A DNA stretch of 64,000 nucleotides from Angiostrongylus vasorum (GCA_018806985.1 JADANN010000467.1:806001-870000); one strand, 5' to 3'; counted from the first letter of the stretch, positions 12,507 through 24,499 are shown. Numbers and translations: made by a program. Notes: generated from the letters alone by a model not told the origin.

Positions 12507-12868
12507 CCCTTTTCACGTCTACTGTGCGGATCCGCGGATCCCAGCACTTCTCACATTCGATTTGTTTGCTGGCATCCACTGTCCACGAAGATATTCCAAG
12601 TTTTGCGTGTAGCTTCGGCTACTGCTTGAGGATTTTCATTTCATCCTGAATGTCGTAGAATGCTGGTCTTGTCGATTCTCCCTGAAGTCCTGAGATAGCC
12701 GTGCTGTAGTGTTTCAAATCGGATTGCAGAGATTGATTTTTTTCCCTGACAAGTCCGGTAGCAATTTCTCGAACAGGAAGGAATGAGAGGCTTGGTTGGC
12801 CCGGAGAGGAATCGAACTATCATCGTGCTTGTGATGACCGACATCACTACCACAGTGCTATGCGGCCC
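12507..12868 (-). mobile_element. S2 SINE (tRNA-headed)
   Basis: - strand head GCATAGCACTGTGGTAGTG, B-box-like sequence, core (CCAACCAAGCCTCTCATTCC), body CTGCAATCCGATTTGAAACA, tail GCGGATCCGCACAGTAGACG. Confidence 0.85.
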
Positions 12869-13418
12869 ATTGCAAGAACTCTAGCCGATTACTATTGCAG
12901 CTCTGCCATAAATATATTTCAGCTTCTCCACTACTCTCTTACAACACCTCCAACTAACAAGGAATGATAAACATTAAAAGTACTCGGAAAGTCAGGAAGC
13001 CAGATCCATGAAAAACTTGTGGTTGGAGAGTGCAACCACGAGATAAATGATCCTTCAATCACATAGGCCATGTCGTATGCACTGGGTGTTTAATGAGCAT
13101 GGTAAACAACATTATGTTGCTTAGCAGTCTGAACTCCGTTCGGGACTGTAAAAAATCACCGAGCAACGAAAAGATTCGGATCTCCGCGCCTATCTGGTCG
13201 ATTTGACCGTCTTCCTATCGCACTTCTATTCATCCGATGTTTCGGTTCACATCTCAACCCCATAGAAAACTTCATTTGTCATTCACAGAGCACTTGGTAG
13301 ATGTCTTCGGAAACTCATTCGATCTCCACATATCTGAAGCGGTGCTCCCTAGTCATTGTGCAGCACGCCATGCAAAGTAGAACGTTTTGCTACCGGCAGG
13401 TTAAGTTTATGACTAGCC

Positions 13419-13420
<2 letters not shown>

Positions 13421-13455
<35 letters not shown>

Positions 13456-13525
13456 ATTGTATATGTATATATATGTGCATGTATACTACAGGAAGATCCG
13501 AGTACATTATATTAACCGTGTATAC

Positions 13526-13567
<42 letters not shown>

Positions 13568-13653
13568 TTGCAAATATACGCGTATGTGAATATATGTATG
13601 CATTCATATAAAGGTAGATTGTATATATGTATTTTTTATACATACATGTGTAC

Positions 13654-13702
<49 letters not shown>
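13421..13702. repeat. Cluster of (TA)n microsatellites
   Basis: Three TA tracts (about 13421-13452, 13532-13565, 13664-13702) separated by TG/TA-rich sequence with many ATATGTATA-like interruptions. Confidence 0.95.
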
Positions 13703-13703
<1 letters not shown>

Positions 13704-13803
13704 CGGCCATGTTTTTTGAGCTGTTTGATGATAAATACCAATTTGAATACCATCATAACTCATGTCCAGAAATCGCGAAGATCGAGCACAGTTCCCTCTG
13801 AAC

Positions 13804-13884
13804 TGGCATTTTGATGGCTGCGCGAGTTTTTCCTAGCTGTGCCGAGATAACCCCCGCTACGGCGTCACCAGCACCAGAGGCATC
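13804..13884 (-). CDS. Possible PfkB-type sugar/nucleoside kinase fragment
   Basis: The - strand reads [20 protein letters not shown], resembling the D-x-T-G-A-G-D-x-F anion-hole and catalytic-base motif of ribokinase/PfkB enzymes. Directly upstream, in frame, KAGNISPFDRSR is followed by TAG, so either an intron acceptor (GGTAG) lies there or the fragment is broken. The complementary + strand frame (13811-14014) is also open, and no other kinase motifs were found nearby. Could be chance in a GC-rich patch. Confidence 0.3.
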
Positions 13885-13889
13885 CTACC

Positions 13890-15939
13890 TACTCCTGTCG
13901 AACGGAGAAATGTTCCCCGCTTTGCCAGAACGTTCTGTCCATAAATGTGGCGTTTCCCGGCCGTTTTTTTATAAGGGAAAAAATAAGAGCACAGATTTGC
14001 GTGTGAAACACTAAACTATTTTATTTGCTAGTTGATCAAAAGATGTTCAAACATCTATTCACTTATGGTATGAAGCGCTCTGCCGTATTGAATCTGTAAA
14101 AAAAAGAGGTACGATTTTGAACTACCAGCCTTGAAGTAACATCTTTGGGGGAACACACGATTTCGGTCATCAAGGAAGATTTTTTTCCGAATACTGCAGA
14201 ATCTTCAACTTGGTACTTATTCATTGTAAACGTCCGGATATAGGATGTTATTGACACGCATAAAAAAAAGTTGTAGATTCATTGAATAAACCGGACAAAG
14301 TAGCAATTCCTAAACCTGTTCTTTAAAGTTCTGCCGTAATGTGGGACACAACCGGTTGAAGATCGCCATGAGGGCGAGTTAGTCGCTTTCGATTGGGCAA
14401 TCGGTTGTGGATGCATTTCATAGACTTCTCGGCAACTCTTTTTACTGCCGCTTTTGGTGATTTCGCCTAAGCTCTATAAACTATAGGAGATGTCAAGCAC
14501 CAAACACTGACTATTTCTTCTTTAGATTCAGTTTTAGTTTTTCGGCACTGTTTTTTTGCTTCACCTTGGTATATACAGTACATGGAATGTCACTGTTTGC
14601 CGCAGAGAGTCATTGTCGTTGCAATCAAAGCAGTGGATCGTTCTCGTTTCTCGTTGGTGCCGACCTTTGGCGATTTCATCTGAGTTTCCAGTTTTAGTGC
14701 AAATCTCGAAAAACAAAGTGTTTTTTTCTTTCTTGAGCCTTCCAAAATTATTTTGCATCGGTCCGCTTTAAAAATCACCTTCAGTGGTCCTACACACTAG
14801 AGGACTTCCTCATGCTTATGACTTTCGCCTTTATTATGAAATTTTTGGTGCCATCTTAAGTTTTGATTTCATTGATGAACTTATGAGTACTTTCTTCTGT
14901 TTCACACTCCAGTTTAAATCTATTTAATAAGACCACTTTAATTCTTTTTATCTTGCTTTTGATCGAATAACAGACTGAGGAGAACAAATAAAGGTAGATA
15001 AATGATAAAGGCAAAATCGTTAGCTTAGCTTAGGTCCATCTAGGGATATATTGCCAAAGCACAAACTATTAAGAACAGCTGTCTTTATTTTTTTCAGTCT
15101 ACTATGTACACATGACTAACTGTGCGAATAAAACTCTGTGTGGTATGTCATACAACGTAGTATCTTTCTTTATAGTGGCAGAAGTACATTTTCCACTATT
15201 CACTTAAGTAGGAGGTACTTGACTTCGTATATCACTAGGAACCAGAGAGGCTACGGGTCGTTTATCCTCCATTCGTGTTTCTTAGCTTACACATCGGCAC
15301 ATCGTTTCAATGGTCGGCAGGGAACTCGTCTTAATTAAGAGTTGCAGAAGTGACGATTTAACGAAAAACCGTCCAAATAAAGTGTCCTGTAGAAAGACAT
15401 TGTTCTCTGTTCGAGTTCTTCAAGTGGACAGAGGCCTTTAGGCGGTTTTACCACGCAACAGGCATAACGTAAAGACGCTTTGGGTAGTCTTCACTAAATA
15501 CTAGGATTTAAACTAAATATGCAATAGGACACTGCACTAAATTTTTTTCATTTTGGAAAATGTGAAGAAGTGGAAGACTAACAAAAAATAACGGGAGTTC
15601 CAATACAAATGAATCCGAGAAACTCTTGTTTTAAGATGAACAACTGAACACTTGCACACTTGAATGGTCCATCCTGACAAGTGGTGCGGACATCTCGAAC
15701 GGACATTTGTGCTTTGTCCTCTCTTTGTTCATGGCGGTGTTCAATAATGGAATGACACTCGCCGAGGTCATCGGTGCGCGACACTTCATATTCCTATGTT
15801 TGAAAAGTTCTAATTTGGCAGAAGTCGGAAACTAGAACGCCTTAACACGGCTATGCCGGGATTCACAGGACAATCAACTCTATCAACATTCAACGGCATT
15901 CGTAAAGATGGTAGAAAAATCCTCAAACTATAATCGAAC
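13890..15939. other. No gene recognised
   Basis: AT-rich; GC-richer patches at 14340-14460 and 15240-15330 have no convincing exon boundaries. Confidence 0.4.
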
Positions 15940-16065
15940 TCACCCACAAATTTGATGATCTCCATGGATGATGGATGCGAGGAAACGAATCGAATTATAG
16001 ATGTGAAGGAATACGGAAAATGCGCGGTATCAGGTCATATAAAATGTAATAAAAAATAAATATAT
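15940..16065 (+). mobile_element. S2 SINE, 3' end only
   Basis: Tail segment GATGGATGCGAGGAAACGAA through TCATATAAAATGTAATAAAA. Confidence 0.7.
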
Positions 16066-16194
16066 TGGGGAAGACGAGAGAGCAAATTTCGAACTGTCCT
16101 CTTCAGTGGGATTTAGCTATAGTACTGATTTAATAAGTAATATAATAAGTTCATAGAAATTAGACATACTTACGGTGTACCACTCCAATAGATT

Positions 16195-16325
16195 CAAGTA
16201 GGTTCGAAGAAGACGACGTCTCGGGAAGAAACTTCTCTGATCACTCGACTCCAATCATGGCGACTCTGAAGAAGACGATGGCGTCGAAACATTTGCTGCA
16301 ATAAAAATTTGTCTAACAACCTCGT
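16195..16325 (+). repeat. Family D element, one end
   Basis: CTCTGAAGAAGACGATGGCG then TCGAAACATTTGCTGCAATA and the CAACCTCGTGTATGATTAA flank typical of the family. Confidence 0.55.
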
Positions 16326-16644
16326 GTATGATTAATGAGACAATGAAATGCAATAAAATCACTTGGACAGTGCTCAGGGCAAGCAACATTAACCCGGATT
16401 GGAAGCTCGGACTTTAGACAATTATTCTGCATTCGAGGTTCAGGAAAACGTACTCTCAAACAGTGACGGCACAGTGATCCGGTGAGAGGATATCGAGACA
16501 CAAACGGACATGTTTGTGCATCAAATCAACCAGCTGTATTACGAAGTGGAAACGATCTGTGAAAAAAAAGGAGAGGAGATAAAGCGCCCGGTGTTGTTCA
16601 ATGGTTGACGGTCGTGCCATACATTCGAGCATTCGCTTTCATCA

Positions 16645-16866
16645 ACAAACCATTCGAGGTGATTGAATGCACGTTTGACCTGTACAATGACTTATGGTGG
16701 CCCAGCAATATATCAGGTCAATGCTTCTTTCCTCCAAGACAATTTTGGTACCAATTTGCCGATCTCGCAACATTGGTGACCTTGGTTTGCTGAAAGCATA
16801 GGAATGAACTGAAGACCATGCATGTATTACAAGGAGCCCTAGCCACCGCGCCACTCACGATCTGTG
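16645..16866 (-). mobile_element. S1 SINE, diverged
   Basis: - strand copy with head GTGGCGCGGTGGCTAGGGC, core TTGGTACCAAAATTGTCTTG, and the body sequence up to TGCATTCAATCACCTC. The tail is missing. Confidence 0.7.
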
Positions 16867-17034
16867 AATTGTAGAATATAATGTCCATATACGGCATTGA
16901 ACTTGATACAGACAGCTGCCATGGATGACGACGATCAAAGCAATGAAAAGAAATCGTCTCATTCATCTGAAGCTCTCACTGAATAGATCGATTTACTTCA
17001 TGACGTTATTTTTGTTTGATATTATTTCACCTTA

Positions 17035-17335
17035 TTTTATCCGACCCGTCCTCATATCTACTGTGCGGATCCCATACTTCTCCCATTCGATTCATTTCGT
17101 CGCAAACATCATCTACGAAGGTGATAGAACTTTTCGCGTACTGATTCGTCTTCTTTATGAATCCTGTGACAGCCGGGCTAGACCGTCCCCACTTGGGTTG
17201 CAGGGATTGAACTGTTTTTGGACAAGTCTCGAACCATGTTCGCCGAGAGATGAGAAGCTTAGTGAAACCGAGGATGGGTCGAACTAGCACCGTGGTCGTG
17301 TTGACCGTCATCACTATCACTGCGCTACCTGTCTC
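17035..17335 (-). mobile_element. S2 SINE
   Basis: - strand copy: head GGTAGCGCAGTGATAGTGA, GTTCGACCCATCC B-box-like, diverged core, body CTGCAACCCAAGTGGGGACG, tail GGGATCCGCACAGTAGATAT. Confidence 0.8.
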
Positions 17336-17516
17336 CTAACTGTGTTTATTGATGTTTGAAAATTCCACGTTAAATTTCTTTTAGATAGAAGGTAAGTTCG
17401 CTTTCATGTTTACAATGTAATTATAGTGGCATTGAGAAAAATGAATAGTCGGGCCCAAAGGTTACACACTCGATAAAAATCCTTTAACATAAAGAGTATG
17501 GGAAACCAGGGAAAAT

Positions 17517-17755
17517 CCCACATCTTGAACTGAAGCGCGTTTCTTCCTTTTTTTTCTGCGATCAGCGTTCTTTGAATAGCTATCGATCATGAGCTGGTTA
17601 CTGCTTGTTGCAACATGTTGTGCCAGCTGGGACGATGGCGGTGGGAAGGGAGAGTGCGAGTTATCCGGACCGATCATATTTCGCACCGCGCTCTCGATTT
17701 GCTCGTCCGCTGCAGATTTCAGACATCCATTCAACCTTCTGAATGGTGAATCCTT
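17517..17755 (-). CDS. Candidate exon of an unidentified basic/disordered protein
   Basis: On the - strand after acceptor CCTACAG the frame reads KDSPFRRLNGCLKSAADEQI, then ESAVRNMIGPDNSHSPFPPP, and further on a polybasic RRKKRKKR that could be a nuclear localisation signal. GC-rich third positions indicate real coding. The frame stays open past 17462; the most likely donor is GTGGGA near 17516. No domain recognised. Confidence 0.42.
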
Positions 17756-18407
17756 CTGTAGGACTAGACTATAGCTTGGTCTGCTATGCATTGTAGAAAA
17801 CCAACAGCTTAGAATAAGATTCCTTAGAAATATTAGCAAAATAGGGTCAAGCGAGCACTTGGCTAATAAATGTTTTGGACTGACGTCAAGCAAATTCAGG
17901 ATTTTCGAAGGATTCGAATTCGTCATCATAGCCATTTTTCATCGCAGTCCAAATCTGCGATACGTTTTCGTTGATGAATTTTGTAGATGTGAACACTTTG
18001 CGTACGCAGGAACTGCGATAAAATAAGAGATTAGATCATGTTCGAGACTTCTAAGTCTCCACTCCATTTCTAGATGTCTCTGGTGTCAGTTTTCTTGTCG
18101 TACGTGAATTTATTGAAAAATATCATATCTTCTAGAGTTGTTCCCAAGAATCCATTTCTTTTTTTTACAAGAGGAATCCGTCTCACTCTTTTTTTAATTT
18201 TATTCTATATGACCAATCTTCACGTCTACTGTCATTCGATCCTGAATCTCGTAGAATGCTGGTGGAATCGGTTATCCCTGGAGTCCTGAGATAGCCGGGC
18301 TGGAGCGTTCCCTAGTTTGGATTGCAGAGAGCGATTTTTTTTTCTCGGACGAGTCCGGTACCAATTTCTCCACCGCGGAGTAATGAGAGGCCTAGTGATC
18401 CTGGAAC

Positions 18408-18418
18408 GGGATCGAACC
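18408..18418 (-). promoter_or_regulatory. B box of S2 SINE
   Basis: GGTTCGATCCC on the - strand, a near-exact tRNA B box, about 31 nt after the A box as in a tRNA gene. Confidence 0.7.
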
Positions 18419-18449
18419 AGCGCCGTGCTGGTGATGATCGGCATCACTA

Positions 18450-18460
18450 CCACCGTGCTA
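18450..18460 (-). promoter_or_regulatory. A box of S2 SINE
   Basis: TAGCACGGTGG on the - strand, matching the tRNA A-box pattern. Confidence 0.65.
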
Positions 18461-18472
18461 TCCGCCTCCTGT

Positions 18473-19927
18473 TTCTCTCCTTTGACTTCACAAAATTTAT
18501 AGGTCTTCTTTTCTTGATATTACGGGATTGTTCTGCGAGGAACTAAACTGGGACACAAATTTGGACCATGTGTGTGGAATGTTTACATTTAGGGTCTGTT
18601 AAATATGACTCAATAGCAGATCGTTCGCAGAAGTGGTCATGATTGACGGCGCAGGAAGTGAAACTATCCGCTCAGCATTGGAGTGCCATGTTGTCTGAGT
18701 TTGGATTGATGGATAAGATGGTCGTGCAAACCGTTCATTACCGGCTGGCGACTCAGGATTAGCCTGAGACAGCAGTGGATGCCAGTTGGTTCGGGGGTCA
18801 GATGACAAATGACGACATTGTCGGTCGTCGTCGATTTGCACAAAGATGCCGAATGCTCGCGCCAGCCGCGCTGAACACGATCGATTGGTTGATTGCAGGC
18901 ACTGAAAACCGACGAGGTCCATCCGTTGGTCCGTCTGTCCGGTCCCGTCCCGTCCATGCCAAAAACGTAATCCGAAGCCGGGATAGATCCAGTTCTCCAT
19001 CAAATAGCCTCAGACCGTTTAAAGGCTTACAGTGAGCCGGATTCCACGATGACTTGTGGTCTGAATCGAAATATTTTTTCGTGTAGTAGTATTTTCCGAT
19101 TTGTCGTTTCGTACTTTCCAGTACTTCGTTCCATTTTCAATTTTTGTCAGTTTTTTCGATCTCTACTGGATGATGTCAGTTTCTAAGTTCTTGGTGTGAA
19201 TATTCCGGACCTACCCCTCTTCCAAGCGCTACATTCTTCGAAGTCTCTTTCTCTTTGCTTATTATTAAGACGTGGCTTGAAACGCCTTGTTGTTCATTTT
19301 TTATGAATGTTGTACAAATCATCCAGCCAGGCATTCAATTCGCCAATCGTCATGAACAATATTCGAAAACAAAAACGGGGCCCAGCGTTGAGAAAAACAA
19401 TCCAGCCTCTGACAAAGTCAGTTTGAAGCATTCGCTGTGATGCTGGTTTTCTTATGACTATCAGTAACTTCTTGTCAAGCTATGGATCTTGATGGTTTCT
19501 ATTTCGCTTAAGAAAGTTCACTATGAGCTGAGATGATTGTTTAAATGTCTAAAGGTAAATCCACTACGAATGCCATATGACTCATATAGTCACGATGGTG
19601 GGTAATGGTCCGTGAAGATCAGAAAATATTTGCCGAACGAAATCATTCGACATGCTCAACTTAGATCGAATGACAAATACCTCTGAAGAAAATCTTATGA
19701 CTCCTACCAGAAAAATTTCAGGTTTTGTGGCTCTTGAGGGGAAGGGGTGTGGTACTAGTAAATTCAAGTTGTTTATCCTCTTCTGTCTGCATTCATCTTC
19801 TATCTATATCTCTCTTATATCCCTATCAGTGTTTCTTAAGTCTGATTTCTCCGATGCTCCTCCACTTACTTATTCCATTTTAACCTTGTTTAATCTTATT
19901 TTATTTTATATCTTTACTGCAGTTTAC
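18473..19927. other. Unassigned, with a GC-rich patch at 18640-19020
   Basis: Open frames on both strands overlap at 18599-19035. Composition suggests possible coding or a CpG-richer regulatory patch, but no frame is favoured. Confidence 0.35.
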
Positions 19928-20295
19928 CTCCTAATAGTTTACCGCCTCATGGTGGCTGGGAGGTGTTCCTGGGTGTCGGACTGCGCTGTACAGGGGGGAT
20001 TAGGGTCTCCCAGGCTAAGAATGAGTCCGGTATTTCTATCAGGAAGCCTAGCTAAGAGTAAACACAAGGATCCACCACCATCCTGGTATCAAAGTTGCGT
20101 GGTGGCAAATCTCCCTCTGATCCACTAGGGCTGCGACTGCCTATGGTGGTGAAGACTTGGGGCAGACTTTGGCCAGGCTGACCTCGGGATTTCGGGGAAC
20201 CACAATGGCTTAACTAGTATATCTCCGAAAAGTGGAGATTGTGCTGGGACCCGCACATTTAGTGGAGACGGGCAATTCAAGTATCAAGTACCAAG
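19928..20295 (+). repeat. R3 dispersed repeat, copy 3
   Basis: TTTACCGCCTCATGGTGGCT start; AAGTATCAAGTACCAAGTAC tail, a short tandem of an AAGTA-rich unit. Confidence 0.82.
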
Positions 20296-20489
20296 TACAG
20301 CAGTTTAAATGGTTCTACACGTACTTACATGTTTACAGCTTTTGAGATGGCCTAGTTTTCCTTAAGTTTTTCACTAACCTCTGTCAATACCGTCTTCCTC
20401 AGACTTCTATTTCGTCTTTATGATTTTCTGTTCTCTTCGAAATCGACTAGGCCAAATATCTTTTAAGATTGTCAGTTCTCCGCACCCCC

Positions 20490-21800
20490 TATATGTGAAG
20501 TGGAAGGTGTAACGGCTAGTTAGCGTCGGTTACTAGCGGTTCGGTTTGTGTAGAATATTAGCCACGCGGGTCTTTTAGCTGTTGTGTTGATCTACCAGCC
20601 TCAAACTTGGGTAATTAAACCTTTAATACACAAATATAACATTAATAACATAATAGTAACGATGGAGAAGTAATGGTAGAGGAATGACGTCAGTTAAAGC
20701 TATGAGGTGCGAAGGCTAGTAGTGAAGTGAGGCTAACAACGAGATAATGGCATTCGAATATTATTATACCATTAATAAGTAATTAACACAATTACATTAA
20801 TAGTAATAATGAACAATTACCAAGAAGTAACCGTTGGTTAGCCGTGAGCGACGCCGCGTCGCGTCTATCCGCGACCAGCGCGGCGGCTGAGGGAGACAGT
20901 ATGCTGGGGGGCCGAGAAAGGAGACTGTACGCTGAGACGGAGAGGGAGACAGTATGCTGAGGTGGAGAGGGTTACAGACGGGCCGTATTTTCGGCTGAGC
21001 TAAGATTTCAACATTATAACGATGAGGTGCATTTTAGTGGATCAATGAGGACAGTAAGTGATGAGTCATCTACGGAACATAGTCAGGCGGCTGGTCGTCG
21101 ATAACGCTATGTCAGCAACGTGAAGTTTGAGCATCTATGGGTGCCACCATTGCCTAAGAGTCAAGGGCCAATATGATAATGGCTGGAAACTGATAAGCCT
21201 ATAGCGGCTTAACAGAATACACAGCATAAGTTGGCCGCTCAGCGGCCTTGTACGCATGGCGTACATTGCGGGAGGAATGGTACATGCCACCGATGGCGTT
21301 GCAAACATAACGCATTTGGAAACACCCGCCACTACTGACATTGCACCGTAAACAAACTAAGAAACTAGATACAATAATCTTCTGATTACTGAAGGATGAA
21401 TGTGAATGGATAAGAATGAGTGAGTATGACTGTGAATGAATTGTGGTGATTGAGAGTGACAATGAATGATGTTGTGAGGAGCGGATTATCCGCGCTACCG
21501 ATCGGGGTGAGGTGAGTGATGGTATGTCTCCGCCGTCGAAGGCACCTGGCTTATATTGGCTGCGAGAGCCGCGTGCGTATGCAACCGCGGACAATCTGGA
21601 TCGTCGATCCTGGACTGCAGTAGACTGTACCTAACTGCCTGAAATATCAACGTCATTGGCTTCGTTGTTTCGCAAGGAATTAGTAAACTGTTCCACTGTT
21701 ACTCCTCCTCCTTCGGATAAGCCATCGTTGGTGTGCTACTGGAGTCAAACCTGAATCGCTACTGTGCCTGAAACATTGAACATAATAGACCGAGTAGATT
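20490..21800 (-). mobile_element. LTR-like sequence related to 52270-53650
   Basis: Shares GCCTCAAACTTGGG and neighbouring blocks with the insertion in RTE copy 3. On the - strand it holds a GC-rich segment with AATATAAGCC, a TATA-like box. No coding domains. Boundaries approximate. Confidence 0.35.
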
Positions 21801-22024
21801 ATAAAAGTTACATTACGGTGTTTGATGTGCGACTGTGAGGCGGCCATATATGGACATCAAATGTTATTGTAGTAGAAAGATAGAGAACTTTCCCAGAGAG
21901 AAGTTCTCTATAGAAGGTGAAAAAGTATATGGCTTTAGAGATGCTTGTAAGCGTTCACGGATTGATTATAATGAGGTAGATGAGAAACTGTGATTCCTAA
22001 TGATGTTTTTTTTTGCGATATGGG

Positions 22025-22320
22025 TGGCATAGAGACTGATATGCTTCGACACTGGCTGTTTAACCACGAGGATGCTTGAATATAAACAAAACTCGGTAGC
22101 TCAGGTTAGATTCGAAACCCCGACTACCCTTACCTGGGACTCACGTGCTGAGCACTATGCCGACCGAAGCCCTAGCTAAGCCTTTCTCTCGGCCAGCTTT
22201 TTTTAGCCTAACGGTGCTATCAGCAATCACACGTCAACGGGATTGATCTGGGGGAGCACAAATCGTCATTGGACCCAGTTAAGCTGAAGCTGCATTTGAA
22301 ACCACGTTTTAATTTTTTAT
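22025..22320 (-). repeat. S3 repeat with internal tRNA-like module
   Basis: On the - strand GATTTGTGCTCCCCCAGATC and TGATTGCTGATAGCACC are followed by GGTCGGCATAGTGCTCAGCA and GGGGTTTCGAATCTAACC, an A-box/B-box-like pair inside the element. Confidence 0.6.
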
Positions 22321-22434
22321 TTATTGCCTACTTTTTTCATAATATGCACCATGAAAAATGAACATGGAATGGGTAGTAAAGAAAAGTTAAGACTGGCTGT
22401 TTAATATCTTCTTTGGATTGTTAAGCTAACACGA

Positions 22435-22745
22435 GGTTGGCAAAGATGTTTATTCGGCTAACGTTTCGACGTCTTCGTCCTCATCATAGTCGACTATCCG
22501 AGAGAGCCGTTCGTGTTTTCGATGTGGTGTCTTCGTCCTCGTAGCGAGTTGAATGTTCTTCAGTGGAGCGCCGCTCGAATGAGGTAATCTCGCCCGACAG
22601 CGCCGTTTTACACAAGACGGTGGTTGCTGATAACAACTAGCCATTGGTAATAAATTGTTTGATTGTTGACTGATTGGTTGTAAATTGTTTGTTTAATAGA
22701 AAAATAATTTGTTTTTTCAACGTCGAAACGTTAGCCGAATAAATA
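22435..22745. repeat. Family D fold-back element
   Basis: TTTATTCGGCTAACGTTTCG at left, CGAAACGTTAGCCGAATAAA at right; centre with TTGTTTGATTGTTGACTGAT. Confidence 0.72.
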
Positions 22746-22849
22746 TATGAGAAAAACCTCTTAGCTTATAAATGAAATAAGGTGATGCCTGTTTAGTTCC
22801 TTTCCTTCCTAGTGGTTTTTTCGCTCTCTTATGACTTTGTATGAACGGT

Positions 22850-23950
22850 TTGAGGTAGAAGTTGTAGAAGCAGTCATGGAAGCCCTGGACAGTCAGGGAC
22901 TCCCTACTAAGTGTATAGAGATTCTTCATGAGCTGTATAAGAGTTTCACAACCAGGAAATCACCATTCTATAACGATGTTATCACCGACGTCAAAAAGAT
23001 GCGTTAGGCAAGGCGATACCATCTCGCCAAAATTATTTACAGTCGCCCATAGGAACGTCTAGCGAACATTGGAACTGAAAAACATGGGAGTGAAAGTCGA
23101 TGGTCGGCAATCACACCATCTTCGCTTTGCTGATGGTATCTTCTTTTAACACTAAACATTAACCAGGCGGAATGAATGCTTGCCGACTTTGATAATGCCT
23201 GCAGAAATATTGGTCTACGACAAAATCTCGCAAAAACGATGTTCATGAAGGACGAATTGTCCCTACTCACGCTCAACGGAATGAATATCTCCGAATACTC
23301 CAGTTACATCTACCCAGTCGACAAATCAACATATTGAGCAACTTAGCCCCAGAGTTGAGCAGGAGGGAGCGCGTTTGAGCGGCTTGGGGAGCCTTCAAGG
23401 GCATCGGAAATGATCACCTTTTCAACAGCACAATTCTTCCTGCCTTAACGTATGCGTGAGAAACCTGGTTACTGCGCAAACAGGATGAAAAGTCACTCAG
23501 CGTTATTGAACGCGCAGTCAAAGGGACGATGCTAGGTGCCACACAAATGATGGAAGTGATCCGAAGCTCCGACATGCTTTAAGGATCAAAAATCAAAGAT
23601 GCCGTTCTATACGCGGAACTGTCTAGGATAAGGTGGACCAGACACGTAATGAGAATGAACGACAGCCGACGGACTAAAACCGTTGGTGACTGGATTCCTC
23701 GGGATGTCAAACGCACTGCAAGCCCACCGACCCGATGGTCAAAGTTCTTCACGAAAACTGCAAAAGAACTCAACGAGTCCCTAGAGCGAGCAGAACCAAC
23801 TGGCTACTCTTGCACACGACAGGGAAAAGTGGAATATTTACTGGCACCTGCATGAGTCATTCGACGATTAGCAAGGTTACAGGTGATACAGATGACGGAC
23901 GGTTTAACTGGGAATGTTTACTACTGTTACTACTACTGCTGTATTCTTAA
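22850..23950 (+). mobile_element. RTE retrotransposon, 5'-truncated copy 2
   Basis: Begins in the RT domain (VEAVMEALDSQGLPTK) and runs to an AGGTTACAGGTGATAC-type tail. The FADD block reads FADG (near 23115-23140), so a catalytic Asp is lost; several frameshifts. The C-terminal part DSRRTKTVGDWIPRDVKRTA is readable at 23649-23855. 5' truncation is typical of target-primed reverse transcription. Confidence 0.88.
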
Positions 23951-24432
23951 TGAGTGGTTGACTATTGTGAATAGATAGTGTAATGACAACCTCGTATATG
24001 CTCATTACGAAAAGACAATTAATAATCAATGCCGAGGCTAGTAAAAAGTCTGTTCGAGGGTTCAACTAGCCCTGTTGTTTTCAGCTACCGTTAGTTATTC
24101 GAAATCTGCTTTACTACTTTCATCTCCATTGAATTCTATTGAAGTATCGATTCTTGTTCTTTGTCATATTCATTTCTGTGTGGTTGGTCATGTTTATCAT
24201 GAAAAAGTGATATGAGTACCTGTCGTGTGTTTAACAAATGTCTAGCGTTCGCTGTCCACGCAGAGATCGTCGCCGACGCGTTCGCGGTCGCACCGTGTCG
24301 ACAACGACGACGATCCACGTGGAGAACCGGTCAGTCATGAGGATAGAGCAATGTCGCGTGGTTCAGGAACGTCACGACAAGCTCCTGAATCCCCATTTGC
24401 CACGTCGCCACCAACCGTCCCTTCAATCAACA

Positions 24433-24499
24433 ATGTGGGATGAGGTTAGCGCCTTCATCGCCCGTGTAGTGTCCCGTTTTCCAGGATTATCGATAAGTG
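24433..24499 (+). CDS. Possible N-terminal exon of the PTR gene
   Basis: ATG-initiated frame reading MWDEVSAFIARVVSRF and on to a GTACGT donor in phase 1. The residues resemble the cytoplasmic stretch just before TM1 in PTR proteins. The next PTR exon found (35532) needs phase 2, so a TM1 exon would have to lie between. An overlapping frame from 24246 (after a possible acceptor) to about 24434 is Ser/Pro/Asp-rich without stops; it would continue into this one if a single G of the GGG run were missing. The 24238 ATG in the same frame as this exon gives a longer Arg-rich start. Assignment rests on short similarity and position only. Confidence 0.35.

Larger units (their letters stand above)
18205..18472 (-). 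mobile_element. S2 SINE with clear pol III promoter
   Basis: - strand: GGATAGCACGGTGGTAGTGA, then GGTTCGATCCCGTTCC, core (GAAATTGGTACCGGACTCGT), body CTGCAATCCAAACTAGGGAA. It ends just after the CGACATTCAGGATGAAATG-equivalent and is missing the middle of the tail. Confidence 0.85.

Noticed and set aside
13349..13801. Open frames rich in Ile-Tyr repeats (also at 56161-56503 and 62211-62516)
   Set aside because: They are translations of (TA)n microsatellites.
13811..14014. + strand frame rich in Ala/Pro opposite the PfkB-like fragment
   Set aside because: Has an ATG but no splice sites or motif.  The opposite strand has at least a motif match; neither is certain.
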